Notes under the pieces: generated by a model
What the model was told of the DNA's origin: nothing
Databases searched by the model: none
Seen by the model: the letters and a program-made list of their open reading frames with translations, nothing else
Position numbers and translations under genes: made by a program
DNA from: Liolophura sinensis
Taxonomy: Eukaryota; Mollusca; Polyplacophora; Chitonida; Chitonidae
Direction: 5' to 3'
DNA: 64,000 bases
Assembly: GCF_032854445.1 (NCBI RefSeq)
Contig: NC_088295.1
Location: forward strand, 90,293,836-90,357,835
Part shown: positions 35,301 through 47,105 of the stretch, one piece after another
Numbering within the stretch: position 1 is the first letter of the stretch
Layout of the letters: the number at the start of each line of letters is the position of its first letter

Positions 35301-38300
35301 GATTTATCCATAAGTAATGCCTCTGTCAATCTATACCATCCCAATTCCTAAATGCCTCTGAAAGAAATCTTGGATTGGTCGTATGATAACTGGGTGGGGT
35401 CTTGGCAACTTTGGAGAATCTGAAGATATCGCCAGCGAATGCAAGACAGTTCAGGTGATGACAGGTGTTTTCCGCAGGCGCAAAACCAGCTGCCTTGAAA
35501 GGTTATCAATGATTATCGAACATCAATTTAGATTATAGGCTATCAGCTTAGGTCTGGCCTTGTTGGTAGATTTTCATACGCGCATCGCAAACGATAAGGT
35601 ATATTTAAACGAGTTGTGTATCAACATTTCAAACGATCTTCAATAATACAAAGCATATTTTGTCACAGAAAGCCTGTAATGTCTTGCGATCACGCTGATA
35701 AATAAGAGTGGAAGTCGAGGAATCACTTTGGGTGTGACTGCAGGCAATTCCTTGGGTTTTAATCAGGGTGAATGGCAGCAACTGACAACCATTAAAAGAT
35801 TGTGGTGAATTGCAAATGTTGTAGGTACTGTGGTCGTAACTACAGTGCGTCTGGGGCCTCTTGCACAAAGCGACTGTAGACTAAGTTGACTGTAACTACC
35901 ATGGCGACACATGTTAAAAGCATATGTTACCATGGCAGTTATAGTCAACATATCCTACGATCGCTTTGTGCAAGAGGCCCCTGTGCTATAGGATTACACG
36001 ACACGATTTAGTGTCGTCGACTGCTACTTGCCACTAAGACCCTCCACTGCAATGACAGGAAGCAGAGGAATCTTGAAAACTTTCTGTCAGAGTACATGAG
36101 CTGGCCTCTAAAAGGTAGGCACCACTGGCTACGTCTTGGTTGAGCCAAGTCTCAGAATAAATATCTACTCATACATGAAAAGACAAGATATTTAATTTGG
36201 AATAAGGGCGTTCAATCATTACCTTGTACGGTCATATTCCCGTACTTGTACGGCCATTCTCTCTGGTCTTTTCCAACAAGAAATACCGTACATTTGTATC
36301 TACCGCTATCTTCTTCACGCAGTCGGTTTACCACCAGTGTGTAGGTGATTTTATCATTTCCACGTACACGGCGGATAACTTCATACTTCTGTTTTCCATT
36401 GACCACTTCATTTTTAGCCAAAATTTCTGTGTCACTGGAAATCCAGTTATCATTAACACCGCCCAATGGTTGGATCCAATTAACCTGTAATGACAATAAC
36501 AATTAAGTATTAACACGACTAAACCCCTCTGTCCCGGGATGTGACAAATAGGAAAACAGGCCCTAAATCTACCGTAATATACCCAGAAAATCAAGTCAGG
36601 GTAATGGCGGCAAGATAAAAAGCCAAAAATTCCGCCCACAAAAAATGCAATTTGAAAGGTAAATAAATCCATGCATGAAGTACAGCACTGTCCGATCCTA
36701 ATGACATGCTCTACACAGATCACTCACCCATCCAACCCCCATCTGGACCAGATATTGTTATAACAGACTATACACTATATTTAGCACTTCAGCTGACTTC
36801 CTCACAAAATTGTGCACTGAACAAAACCGTGTATTCTAGTTTATGGTTATACATGTACTGAAATATTGCAAAAACAGGCAGAACGTGATCTGCATATTTA
36901 TCCTGATTATGTTCGAATTAGTAACCCAATCGGTAACAAACCGGCAATTCTTTTAAATCCCACGAATTCATGTGTAAATGCTATGGTATGTTGTAAACCC
37001 TACGCGGATGATGACCACATCCTACGTCTATCATACGCGAATGATACACCCATCTTGGCTGTATGATTGGCCTGTGATGTGGACATCTTCCTCTGTTGTT
37101 CCGCCCCATACCAGTGCCAGATATATCATTGGGATCGAGCAGTACTACATTAATTTTGATGATGAAAATTATTTTCCAGTAAGATATCTTACCTTTCAAA
37201 ACTTAGAACGAACCTTCTAAGATCAATAAAACTCTCAGAATCAAACAAAATGAGTAGATCATTCATACATGCAGGTTTCTTGGATGAAATTTTGTATCAA
37301 ATACAGTATGTAGAAATGACCAGGTATTGGGATGGACAATGACTAGCCAGCTACCGGAACACCTCCGGAAACAACCAGTGGAATCTTGATTTTAAATGTC
37401 AACGCCCACCCGTTCACATCACAAGCCACATCCAACACCTACAGACCATACTAGCCAGCTACCGGCTAGTCATACAGGGCAAGTTCATGATCTGTTGTCC
37501 TAATTTGTTTTGATGTTATAAGCCTAACTGGGAATCATTGATACAAGGCCAGAACACTAACGTTATACCACCAAAGGGCTTTTCATTCTTCCTAGAAGAT
37601 AACCCTACACCATTTCGTCATTATCAAAAATAAATTATGACTACTGTGATAGTTTTCCAGAACTTTTTCAAAAAAGCAGTTAGACTGAATTGAAGATAAC
37701 TTACCTTACTATTTTACTGTCTGCTGACTGTACAGTTCGGGTAGCTTACCATAATATTCTGCTGTCTGCTGACTGTGCAGTTCAGGTATGTTAACTTACC
37801 ATAATATTCTGCTGTCTGTACAGTGCAGGTAGCTTACCTTATTATTCTGCTGTATGCTGACTGTACAGATCAGGTAGCTTACCTTATTATTCTGCTGTCT
37901 GCTGACTGTACAGTTCAGGTAGTTTACCTTATTATTCTGCTGTCTGCTGTACAGTTCAGGTAGCTTACCCCATTATTCTGCTGTCAGCTGACTGTACAGT
38001 TCAGGTAAATTACTGTATTATTCTGCTGTCTGCTGACTGTACAGTTCAGGTAGCTTACCCCATTATTCTGCTGTTTGCTGACTGTACAGTTCAGGTAACT
38101 TACCCCATTATTCTGCTGTCTGTTGACTGTACAGTGCAGGTAGCTTACCTTATTATTCTGCTGTCTGCTGACTGTACAGTTCAGGTAACCCGTGTCACTT
38201 TTTCTCTTCACTTCTGGAAATATGTCCTCCACAATCTGTGGGTTCTGGCAGATCACTGGAATCAAGACATGGAAATGCCAATTGAAAATTTCTTCAGCAG

Positions 38301-41300
38301 TAGTTGTGTTGTGAATCTAATGTTCCATATTCACGTACTCTAACTATTAGTAAACATGTAATAAAGACCTATCCATAATATTAGCTAAAGGATTACCATT
38401 AACCTGCCTTAAAATGTGCAAGATGTCTTATTAAAAATATTTGTTAACAGGTTTCCTGCTTGATTTCTATCTGCCCTCATCCACATTAACCCAGCAGTGA
38501 ATCATAGCTCTAGTGAGTGGCACTGAAATGCTGATTTCACATAAACATGCACATATATGTAGGCCTATAGGTCAGTGTATGATCCACTGTCACTACTAGT
38601 ACTTTACTCACTACACAATACACGGTTAGATATTCACTTTATCTCATCTATTACTCATGATAACCACGTGCAGGAAATGTCCAAACTGTAGAATGACACT
38701 GTAATGAGCAGTGTCAACTCTTGCAGGCCTATGTATAAGCTAGGTCTTTTCAATGATCAAGCTCACTCCTTAGTACAGAAGGGGTAATAAGCAACCAATG
38801 AACTGGCAAAAGAAATTTGTACACTTAAAAAGAAAGTCACTCAGACACTGTTTTGTATTTATAAATTTATTTTTACTGACTTGTAAATTTCAATGTATGT
38901 AGTATTTGTTTACTGTCAATCATAACTGGGGAATAGGCTGGGGGAATAGACTAAGGAATATGCTGGGGAATAGGCTAGGGAATAGGCTGGGGATGGGCTG
39001 AGGAATAGGCTGGGGATGGGCTGAGGAATAGGCTGGGGATGGGCTGAGGAATAGGCTGGGGATGGGCTGAGGAATAGGCTGGGGAATAGGCTGGGGATGG
39101 GCTGAGGAATAGGCTGGGGATGGGCTGAGGAATAGGATGGGGATGGGCTGAGGAATAGGATGGGGATGGGCTGAGGAATAGGCTGGGGATGGCCACATCT
39201 ATTGCAGTAGCAATGGTACTGGTTAAGTGATGGTGTAAACAAGTTACAGAAGCTTCCAGACCTTATGATTGTGTATAGTTTTAGAAGATTCAATGTTATA
39301 GTACATACGTATAAAGACCCTGTCAGTGACAATCTGACACTTCAGATCTGTTAATTCTATCATGGGAGAGCCAGTTCATCAAGGGAAACTGATATATACA
39401 ATTACACACCAAATACCAAGAGTTCTGCAATTGTCTGTGGTGTTTTGAGTCCTTATGCAACGTTGTCCATTGAAATACTTTAAGCATATGCATCAATGGA
39501 GTGTCTGGCTGGGAATTTCAAAGATCTTTTAGAATGCTAATGCAGATTGCAGCAATATATGCGGTGAGTGAACAGTGCCTGAGCGTACAGGTAACTGTGT
39601 TTTGCCAATGGAATGACCAGATATATAAATTCTGTAGTGTGATATCCAACAGTGGATATCTGAGCAACGATCAGCAGTGGACGGATTTGGTGTGTTAAGA
39701 AGGAATGAAAATAACCTTACCTTAATTGTAACAGGGCACTCTTTTCACAATTTTCTCGCATTTTATGTTCTAAGTTATTGTTTATTTATTTTTATTTATT
39801 CCTGTATTAAGAGTTTTGTTATAGAGGATGTGGCATCAGTTCACTGAAAAATAGGCCTATGCAGTTCTGCGATGAATATTGGTCTAAGAAGATGATCAAT
39901 GACAAACAATACAACCTACCTAATTTTAGTTTAATTTAGTTTAATCCTAACTCCCCAAACTGGTGGCAATGTAATTTGGTTTGACCACAAAAACCATCAG
40001 TTTGATCAAATTTATCAGCTCAGCCCCACATCAGACAGATGTTAATACTCAGTGTTAATGAATCATACATATTAGATTTTCCATGATATGTCAAGCAATA
40101 TAAACTTTTTGCAACAGAGAAGCTGCTCCAGGAAATTTTTTTTTCGAAATAATACCCATGTTATGAGCCTCCTGATAACACATATTTTCAAGTTCGTAAT
40201 CAAGCTTATTTTGGATTAAACCAAACATAACACGGCAATTCACAGTTTTGAAGTGATGTCATAGCTGCTCTGAGCCAATCATCAGTATACTCTCTAGTCA
40301 CCTTGCCTAGAGTGCTGGAGGTGAAAACAACCTGAAGTTAACCTCTGCGAAATAGGCCTTGAATACGATTTTAGCATGAATAATGAAACACATAGCTTTT
40401 AGGTAAGAATTTTTTTCTGGAATAGTAACCAGGGTGTGCATCTTTCAAGTATGGTACTTTCATTGTCCTGAACTACTTCAAACTACACATCGATAAGAAA
40501 TCGCCAAAAATCAGCATTTCGTCCATTCAGCTCCATGTTATTTATCCTCTCCTGGTCCTTGTAAGGAGCCTGGATGCTCAAAGCTATGAGTAAAACACTA
40601 ATAATAATGCTTATCACACAGCCAATGTAAACACAGCGATAAGATGGTCTTTAATCTCAACTGATCTAATTATTTGCTAACACAAAGAAATGGACTAATA
40701 ATGCAGAACTTTATATGTTTCTCATATAGGTCTACCTTAATAAATTTACATGAAATAATTCTTACACACACATCTTGTGTGCCCACCTTGCTTTTTAATG
40801 TTGTCAAAGTTTATACCGTACCAATGAAAAGCTGACATGTAACTTACCTAAACAATGAACTTTGAATGATTGATTTGACAGTGCTAATTCAAATTCCAAA
40901 AACATATGGCTATGATTAATGGGATATAAAAGACTTAATTGTTTTGTATCTTATTTAGTTTGGGTGGTTGAGTGGAAAACTTTTAAATTTCTTCAACTTT
41001 TGGTCCATGCCACTGTCTTACAAGATAAGACATAGTACTGAGAAAGGATTTAATTAGTATAGTCTGGACATGATCTATATATTCTATGTATTCTGAGGGT
41101 TGTTTTCATGAATGGGTTGTTATACTGTATGAACTGGGACAAAGACAAAAGTCATGTACAGATCTGCACATCTGATTTTATTCCAGATGTTACAAATCCA
41201 TAATAATTAACCTTTATATTTCCGGTGTGTTATGCCTGTAAATATCAGAGAAGACTCTACAAGAAATATAGCCTTTTAGCCACTTCATTTGTCTTCAATT

Positions 41301-41657
41301 TGGGTGACGCATACATTTTGTAGTTGTGACTCTGATCTGGTCGATTCAGAGACACTTATAATTATGAAACATTGTTGCCGAAGTCAGGACTTACGAAATA
41401 CAGCTATTTACCGTACCGGTACGTGTGTATAAATAAGTCTACACAGTCCGATATCAACAACTACGTCGCGGTTCTCAACTTTATTTCGGACAGGCGGTTG
41501 ATACTTTAACATGTGAAAACTGAACGCTGTAACAGGTCAACAACAACATGACGCCATTTCAAGCTGAGGTAACAAGATTGGAATGTCTTCACACTAACTT
41601 ACCTGTAGACAGGTAGAACAAAACGATCAAGGTCGTCAAAGTCCGGCGACACGCCAT
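32332..41657 (-). CDS. Gene C: lachesin-like three-Ig surface protein, paralogue of B
   Basis: Seven coding exons on the minus strand are 41603-41657, 38149-38255, 36223-36484, 34538-34698, 33846-34047, 32918-33151 and 32332-32468; the joined frame encodes 385 aa. Residues 1-18 (MACRRTLTTLIVLFYLST) are a signal peptide. Ig1 is V-like (C45, W57, DSGRYKC with C119). Ig2 (C167, DRGIYRC with C214) and Ig3 (C259, MYYC with C324) are I-set-like. The end, after NQCQGPDC, is hydrophobic (FLSVFIYLGVYLYYIRG), fitting a GPI signal or a short anchor. Exons 2, 4, 5 and 6 (107, 161, 202, 234 nt) equal those of gene B, and all phases match, so the two arose by duplication. The exon 2 donor is repeated in a 45-bp minisatellite, which allows in-frame 15-residue extensions. 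Adhesion or recognition function is inferred from the family. Confidence 0.87.
32624..32830. repeat. Decayed interspersed repeat
   Basis: The sequence tttatttattgttaattaac, gaattattcatttatataag and gggcaacataatggtgaaag keeps the order of a SINE-like end region on the minus strand but differs from family 1 in the middle. It may be a separate, older family. It lies in gene C intron 6. Confidence 0.4.
33301..33471 (-). mobile_element. Family 1 SINE, 5'-truncated
   Basis: The plus strand shows a ttatttatttatt tail, ggaggaaaccgggcagagcc, and a stop in the body at ccagcatgagctg. A short ccatat repeat flanks both ends. It lies in gene C intron 5. Confidence 0.8.
35264..35331. repeat. Perfect 28-bp hairpin with 12-nt loop
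   Basis: gattgacagaggcattactt (35264 onward) is mirrored by aagtaatgcctctgtcaatc ending at 35331. The arms are fully complementary over 28 bp and are separated by caattaatggat. It lies in gene C intron 3. It could be a foldback element or an RNA hairpin. Confidence 0.85.
35853..35981. mobile_element. MITE-like palindromic element
   Basis: The 5' end ggggcctcttgcacaaagcg is the inverse of the 3' end cgctttgtgcaagaggcccc, and complementarity continues inward with mismatches (accatgg motifs on both sides of the centre). Total length is 129 bp. Such foldback elements are usually non-autonomous DNA transposons. Confidence 0.75.
37690..38190 (-). repeat. 45-bp minisatellite repeating gene C exon 2 end and donor
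   Basis: On the minus strand units read gttacctgaactgtacagtc, agcagacagcagaataataa, ggtaa. The first unit is the coding end of exon 2 (GYLNCTVSRQQNNK). About 11 units follow, each with a donor-like GTAAGC, GTAAGT or variant. Exon ends at 38149 (proximal), 38104, 38059 and 38014 are spaced exactly 45 bp and keep the frame. The next unit carries an in-frame stop at 37984-37986. Confidence 0.94.
38931..39192. repeat. 23-bp G-rich minisatellite, about 11 copies
   Basis: Units read ggctggggatgggctgagga then ata, with shorter variants at the left end. It lies in gene C intron 1. Proline-rich minus frames through it are by-products of the repeat. Confidence 0.9.
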
Positions 41658-44600
41658 TGTCGCGAATATGTGTTGAAAACTTCAATAAACTGCTTTTAGA
41701 AGTCAATTCACGTCCCGAAAAACAGAAAGGCATATGATCAAGGTCTTCGTTAGGCTCGACTGACCTACATTCAACCTGTCACGTGACACTGAATCACACA
41801 GGTAAAACTCTGCCGTCAGGCTCGGTGACAGACGCGGTGCAACGAGGGCCGAAATACACCAATTATACGACAATATGTACACAGCATGCAGAGACCAGCA
41901 GGGGACTTTCATTAGCTGCCGCTTATAGGACATCGTATATAGGCCTATATATAATATACATGTATGCTTGATGTGTGCGAGAGATCTCATACATCTAACA
42001 ACGTGTCGGGCATGTCACCTCTATTAGAGCAAGCCGTAACAGATAAACTCATATATACCCGTGTATGCGATTCCCGCCAATACCTGGTTACAGCAAACAC
42101 CCGAACCTAAATACTTTCCGATATGAGTCACCACTTTATTCAAATTGTTAGGTTAGCTTCTTGTTTCAGTTTTTTGTATACTAGCGTTTGTAACAGGGTA
42201 TACTGCCAGTGCAGTAACGTTTACATTGATTTCATTTTGGTGAGGTGTCAAAGGTCCGGGTTTTTAAAAAGAATGTCACAAAGAATGTGAGAATGTCAGT
42301 GACCCGACATGTTGGAAGGTCAAGGCAAACGGGTATAGTGTAGAACAAGAGAAGTAGCAAATTTATTCTCGATATTGTCAACAATTTATGGATGGCTGAA
42401 TATGCCATGAGGCCCTACATATGCCCCGTGTATAGGGCCTACATGTACGAACACAACTCCGAAAACACTGCTGCTAAAACAGTGAAGGCTGTACAATCAA
42501 GCCTTTCCATTCAGAATTTCTTTAACTTTTCCTAACATACCAGCTGTTAGTGACAATTTACAAACATAGCGTGAAAGATCTATGGCGGTATGCTATGTAA
42601 GTATGTATCTGTCGTCACTATAAACATGACTCCGTCTCCACTCTCTGTTCATATGAACAGGTGCTGAGTTTAATTCTACGGTGGCTCGTAAGGGCTATTT
42701 ATTTATTTTTTTAATATGCATTATTTTTAAATTGAAATTCCACCCATGTGAATGTTGATTTCCACCCATTTGAGAATTGATTTCCATTCAGGTGATTATA
42801 TTTCACCCATGCAGGTTGACACTTCGATACATAGTGTAGAATGATATTATCGTCATACCTAAAAAAAAAAAACATGAACTGGCTATATGTCTAGGGGCTA
42901 AGGCGGCCCTTAGGACCTTGCCAGGTGCCAGTTCAGCCATAAAACCTGTCATTCGATAGGCCGCGGACTGCACTGGACGGTTATAGCAAGTATGAGCCTT
43001 GTACATCAAAAATGAATAAATGACTCATATAGAACACCCTGTAACTGGAATGGTTTATATATTCATTCTTGTCCTATAGCCGGATGTTGTGTACAACACA
43101 GTAAGTTATGGATCTTTAATGTTTAAACTAAAGAGCCGAATTCATGAAGATGTCATATAAGGTGCGTGTAGATAAGAACACTAAAACACCTGAGTTTGGC
43201 CATTTTTATTTCACATTCTCCATTTCCTAATCATTCCTATCACGTAAAGATGAAAATCATATTCGACGTGCAAGTGCAAAAAGTTTGTGTTACGTTTTGA
43301 ATCAAGACATTGAGTTTTCTTAATAGCCACTGATTAGGCGGATCATCTCGTTGACGGTTTACTTGCTGTTAATAGACACGCCTCTTGTAAATGTTTCGTG
43401 CCTCCTGCTACCAGCCCCGATAGCCTAGTTTGTATAGCGTCTGTTTCAGGACACGGTAGATCCACGGTCAGTCCTGGGTTGGGTCACACCTAAGCCCTTA
43501 AGAGAGTGAGTTGTAATTTTCTCGCTTGACGTTCAACAGAAAGGGAATAGTGCAACGACTGGTTGACCCGTATCGGTGTAATGGCTCGGGCGGGGCGCCT
43601 TACTTGCCTTCGTGGTCATATAATTGAAAAATTTGTTAAGTACGACGTTAAACCTCATTCACTCCTGCTATTATTTGTCTATAAATTGTGCGGACTTCTT
43701 CCCACGCAGGCAATGTAGGCCCTCCATACCTACACATGTAATAAAAGCAACAGCCCGGCCGGTTGCCATCAGAGGGAAGGGTTTGTGTACGCAAGTTTTG
43801 TTCCGATAAAAGCAGGACTCAACTCTTGATTAAAACACACGAGGCTCATCAAGACATTTAGCTCACTTTCACATCGGTGAAAGATCTCTTATTGGAAATC
43901 TGTGGGGTCACTTTTTTAATTTAAATAATAAACTATGCTCTTCAAAGATAAAGTTCTCAAAATGTTGTAAATTGGGGGGTAATAGCATTTTGACAAACAA
44001 CGCGGATTTACCAAACACCCATCTAAGCCATATACACCCATTATCTTGTTCATGTTACGTAATTGTAGGACAATTTTCCTTCGTATTATGTAAACATACA
44101 ATGAAGACAAACATGTAAATGCGGATTTGGCGACACAGGGTATTCATCATAAAATTACGCAACCATGCACCTTGTAATGTCGATACACCACTTCATGACC
44201 GAATGACACCGAATCACAGATTTACATGTGTATATGTAGTTCATTAAGCCTGTTGTCAGTAAGCACCAGATTTGTACTATCATTTGATTGCTGTTATTTT
44301 ATGAGTGGGGGAAACCGGAGGATCTGCATAAACAACCAACCTTTGAAGAGTTACCAGCGAAACTGATGACATAGTCATATTGGGAGTGGGAGGTAAGCGA
44401 ACTTCATGAAAAACCATACAACAGGGCACCACCGACCACTTATATTCACCAAGGCTCGAGAACAGTGAAAGCTAAAGTGAAGTGAAGAACCCCGTGATCT
44501 CATGTCTCATGTGATCTGCACGCGGAAAGGCGGCGTTATATTCGTAACGGGACCTGGGTTACAATTCAGGCGAATAAACTTACCATATATCAGTATCTAC

Positions 44601-44901
44601 TAAAGGCTTCCTTCATGAAGCCCAGGGAAGTTTTCATATCAGATGCACTTGATTTGTTTATCAGCCACTTTCATTCAAATATAGGAATGGCATAATCTGT
44701 CCCAAACATTCCCTTGTTGCATGGATCTGAAATCGTTGGTGTTCTTGTGGCTAAGGAAGGGCTTTTATAAAATAGAAAATTATAGAGTTACGTAGGTATT
44801 ATAGGCGTTGATTTCACATTGGAAGGCTTAGTATTGCTGTTAATCCAAATTTATAGTATATACGTTTATATAATGAAGTAAGGGAAAAAGGACAGGTCGC
44901 T
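41658..44901. other. Upstream region of gene C and intergenic
   Basis: The gene C promoter should lie just above 41657. A run of degenerate acccat-containing repeats is near 42740-42830, and a family 2 SINE is at 43411-43661. I see no other gene. Confidence 0.4.
43411..43661 (+). mobile_element. tRNA-derived SINE, family 2, with target-site duplication
   Basis: The head agccccgatagcctagtttg (box A region) is followed by cttgacgttcaacagaaagg, caacgactggttgacccgta and the end gtacgacgttaaacctcatt. A ctcctgcta duplication lies at 43402-43410 and 43662-43670. Confidence 0.85.
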
Positions 44902-45468
44902 TAGCAGAGCGTGGTTTCGATCCACGGACCTCTGGGTTATGGGCCCAGCACGCTTCCACTGCGCCACTCTGCTTACCTCCTTACAATGTATTATGACAAG
45001 GTGAAATAAACGTTAACGTCAGGTGACAATATACATGTACCCTAGTTTACTAAGAGGTAAAATACGAGTTTATGAAACATAAACAGGAGTCGATTTGCCA
45101 AAAGTAGAAACTCAGGAGAAAGTCCACATGGCAATACGATGAGACCCGACGTTACATGCAGGCTTACCTACGGGCCCGCGCCTATATTTAATAACATATG
45201 CTAGGCCTTTACACACACGTTAATGACATCTGCAAGGCATGGGTAAAGTTCTTTCTTATCTCAAAATTCAGATTGTGATCCCTTCGTTAAAGGTGCATTC
45301 ATTTTGGAATACATGTTTCTGTGGGCTATTATAACTGTCTCTTGCAAACAAAATGATTGGGTTTGTGGAATCGGCTGCAGGTACACGATAAAACATGGTT
45401 GTGGAATATTGCATCAGATAACGGTGGTTTATAAGTTACCTCCCTTTGTCCACTTTTCTCAACTCTCT
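44885..45468. repeat. Segmental duplication copy 1, left part
   Basis: This block carries a tRNA gene and then sequence matching 49955-50515 with scattered differences (for example ggcaatacgatgagacccga and ttgcatcagata in both). Its right part (48831 to about 49140) has been displaced by the element at 45469-48830. Confidence 0.8.
44902..44973 (-). tRNA. Initiator tRNA-Met (CAT)
   Basis: The 72-nt minus-strand sequence begins AGCAGAGTGGCGCAGTGGAA and has the loop CCCATAACC with anticodon CAT. Its T-arm GGATCGAAACC lacks the usual TTC, a eukaryotic initiator feature, and the acceptor arm AGCAGAG pairs with CTCTGCT. A TTTTT pol III stop follows within 25 bases. It is identical to the copy at 49971-50042. 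Confidence 0.96.
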
Positions 45469-45921
45469 GGCCACAGACCCCCATTAGTTTTCCATAAGCG
45501 ACAATGTTAACGTTTAGCGCTGTAGCTCAGTCCCAAATATTCCGAGGCCAATAAGCTTTGGTGCATACCTGGCCCAGCCTGTGAGAAAGAAGCTGTAAAA
45601 ATCTTGACATAGGTTGACCGTCAAAATCTGGACCTTTCCATGCCGGCAGCTGGGAGGGGTGCCTAGCAACGCCAAGGGGACGTCACTCGCAGCCTCATCA
45701 CCACCTGTCTCCTTGTGTCCTCTCGCCCAGAATTTCAAACTTTCACCATTAAAACTCATACCTGCCCAAAGCTTAGACAGTTTCCATCATTTTGATACCA
45801 AGCATGCACCTGTACACCAAAAACGGCAGGCTGGCAGCAAAAAAAGACTTTACACCCTAAAATACACAGAACTACAATCGTCCCTACTGAAAAACGGAAG
45901 TTGTAATGGGGGTCTGTGTCC
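45469..45921. repeat. Left terminal repeat of the 3.4-kb element
   Basis: This repeat is 453 bp with 18-bp inverted ends, one mismatch apart. By eye it is identical to 48378-48830. Confidence 0.88.
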
Positions 45922-47080
45922 TATCACACCAGCCAACTTTTTTCAAAATCAATAATTTTTGCACCACATAATGCTTACTACTTCTAAACCTCACACATAA
46001 AGTTACAGCTTGATACATGCAAAAACTTTTGAGTAGGAGGAATTTAACTTGGGGTACCCCTATCTTGGAAATGTGTCTGTTTGTCCGTCCTCAAGCACGA
46101 AGTTCAAAGCTCTGTAGTGCACATACCGTTCAAAATATCTCAACCAGGTCAAATGTTTTGGAAAGCTGGTATGTATATCTGCAAGAAAAATGAAAAAATT
46201 CCAATGACAAAGTATTTTACATTTTCCATTGACAAACATTTAGAAAATTATGGATTTTCAAGTAGATTTTCTTGTTTACAGCAGTGTTAAGAAAATACTT
46301 AAAAGCCAAAAGTGTCAAAAAATATATCAAAAGACAGGTAATTTATCTGACAATTCACTTAGAAAATATAGGACATACCTTTTAGCAACTTTGTGCAAAA
46401 TTTGACTTAAAGTGATACAGGTGGGTAGCAAAGCGGAGTTTCAAAATTCCAGAAAAGTACATTTTGATCACCATCAAAGTAAACATATGCATCCAAATTG
46501 ATATAGAAATGCTCATAGGCACAGTTTCCATGGATAGGGCTAAAGAAAAGACTAGTATCCCTTTTACATAGTGATTCACATGATAAAACCCTTTAAAAGA
46601 TCACCCACTACCCCCCCCCCCCCCCCACTACCCCCCTTTCCCGTCTCCCCCATGGCTGCCATTGGTTGGCTGGCTTACCTCAACTCACAGTGCAAAAGAA
46701 TCCCACCACCTGTGTTGTTGCCTCAGACTAAATTAGTACTTTCCACATAACAAACACCAAAGTGTGACACTGGCATCTACAAGAGATAAGTAGAGGGGAG
46801 AAATAGGAATTTGCCACTTACAAAAATAAAGCCACACAGTACATCCACATTGGTCATTCAGACAGTCAGCAAGGCAACCCTCCCAAGACATGTTGAAGGG
46901 ACCCAAGAAGAGGGGAAAAGCTATACTTTTTAACCTGTAAGAACACAGAAATCCTCAAATAATCAGTGAGAAATTACATCCGTAATCAGGTTCCACACTG
47001 GGTGTTCCTGGGTAGGCATGAGGAATGGACATTCAAACTGTCCGTACATATATGAGAAAACCTGTGACGTTTCCCAGGTT

Positions 47081-47105
47081 GGGGGGGGGGGGGGGGGGGG
47101 GGGGG
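47081..47105. repeat. 25-base G run
   Basis: An uninterrupted G tract lies inside the 3.4-kb element; a 16-base C run is at 46611-46626. Length in the assembly may be unreliable. Confidence 0.8.

Noticed and set aside
38916-39332. Proline-rich minus-strand frames
   Set aside because: They are by-products of a 23-bp G-rich array in gene C intron 1.
45514-45955. Open frames repeated identically near 45.6 and 48.5 kb
   Set aside because: They lie in the terminal repeats of the 3.4-kb element and lack any domain, so they are read as chance frames duplicated with the repeat.
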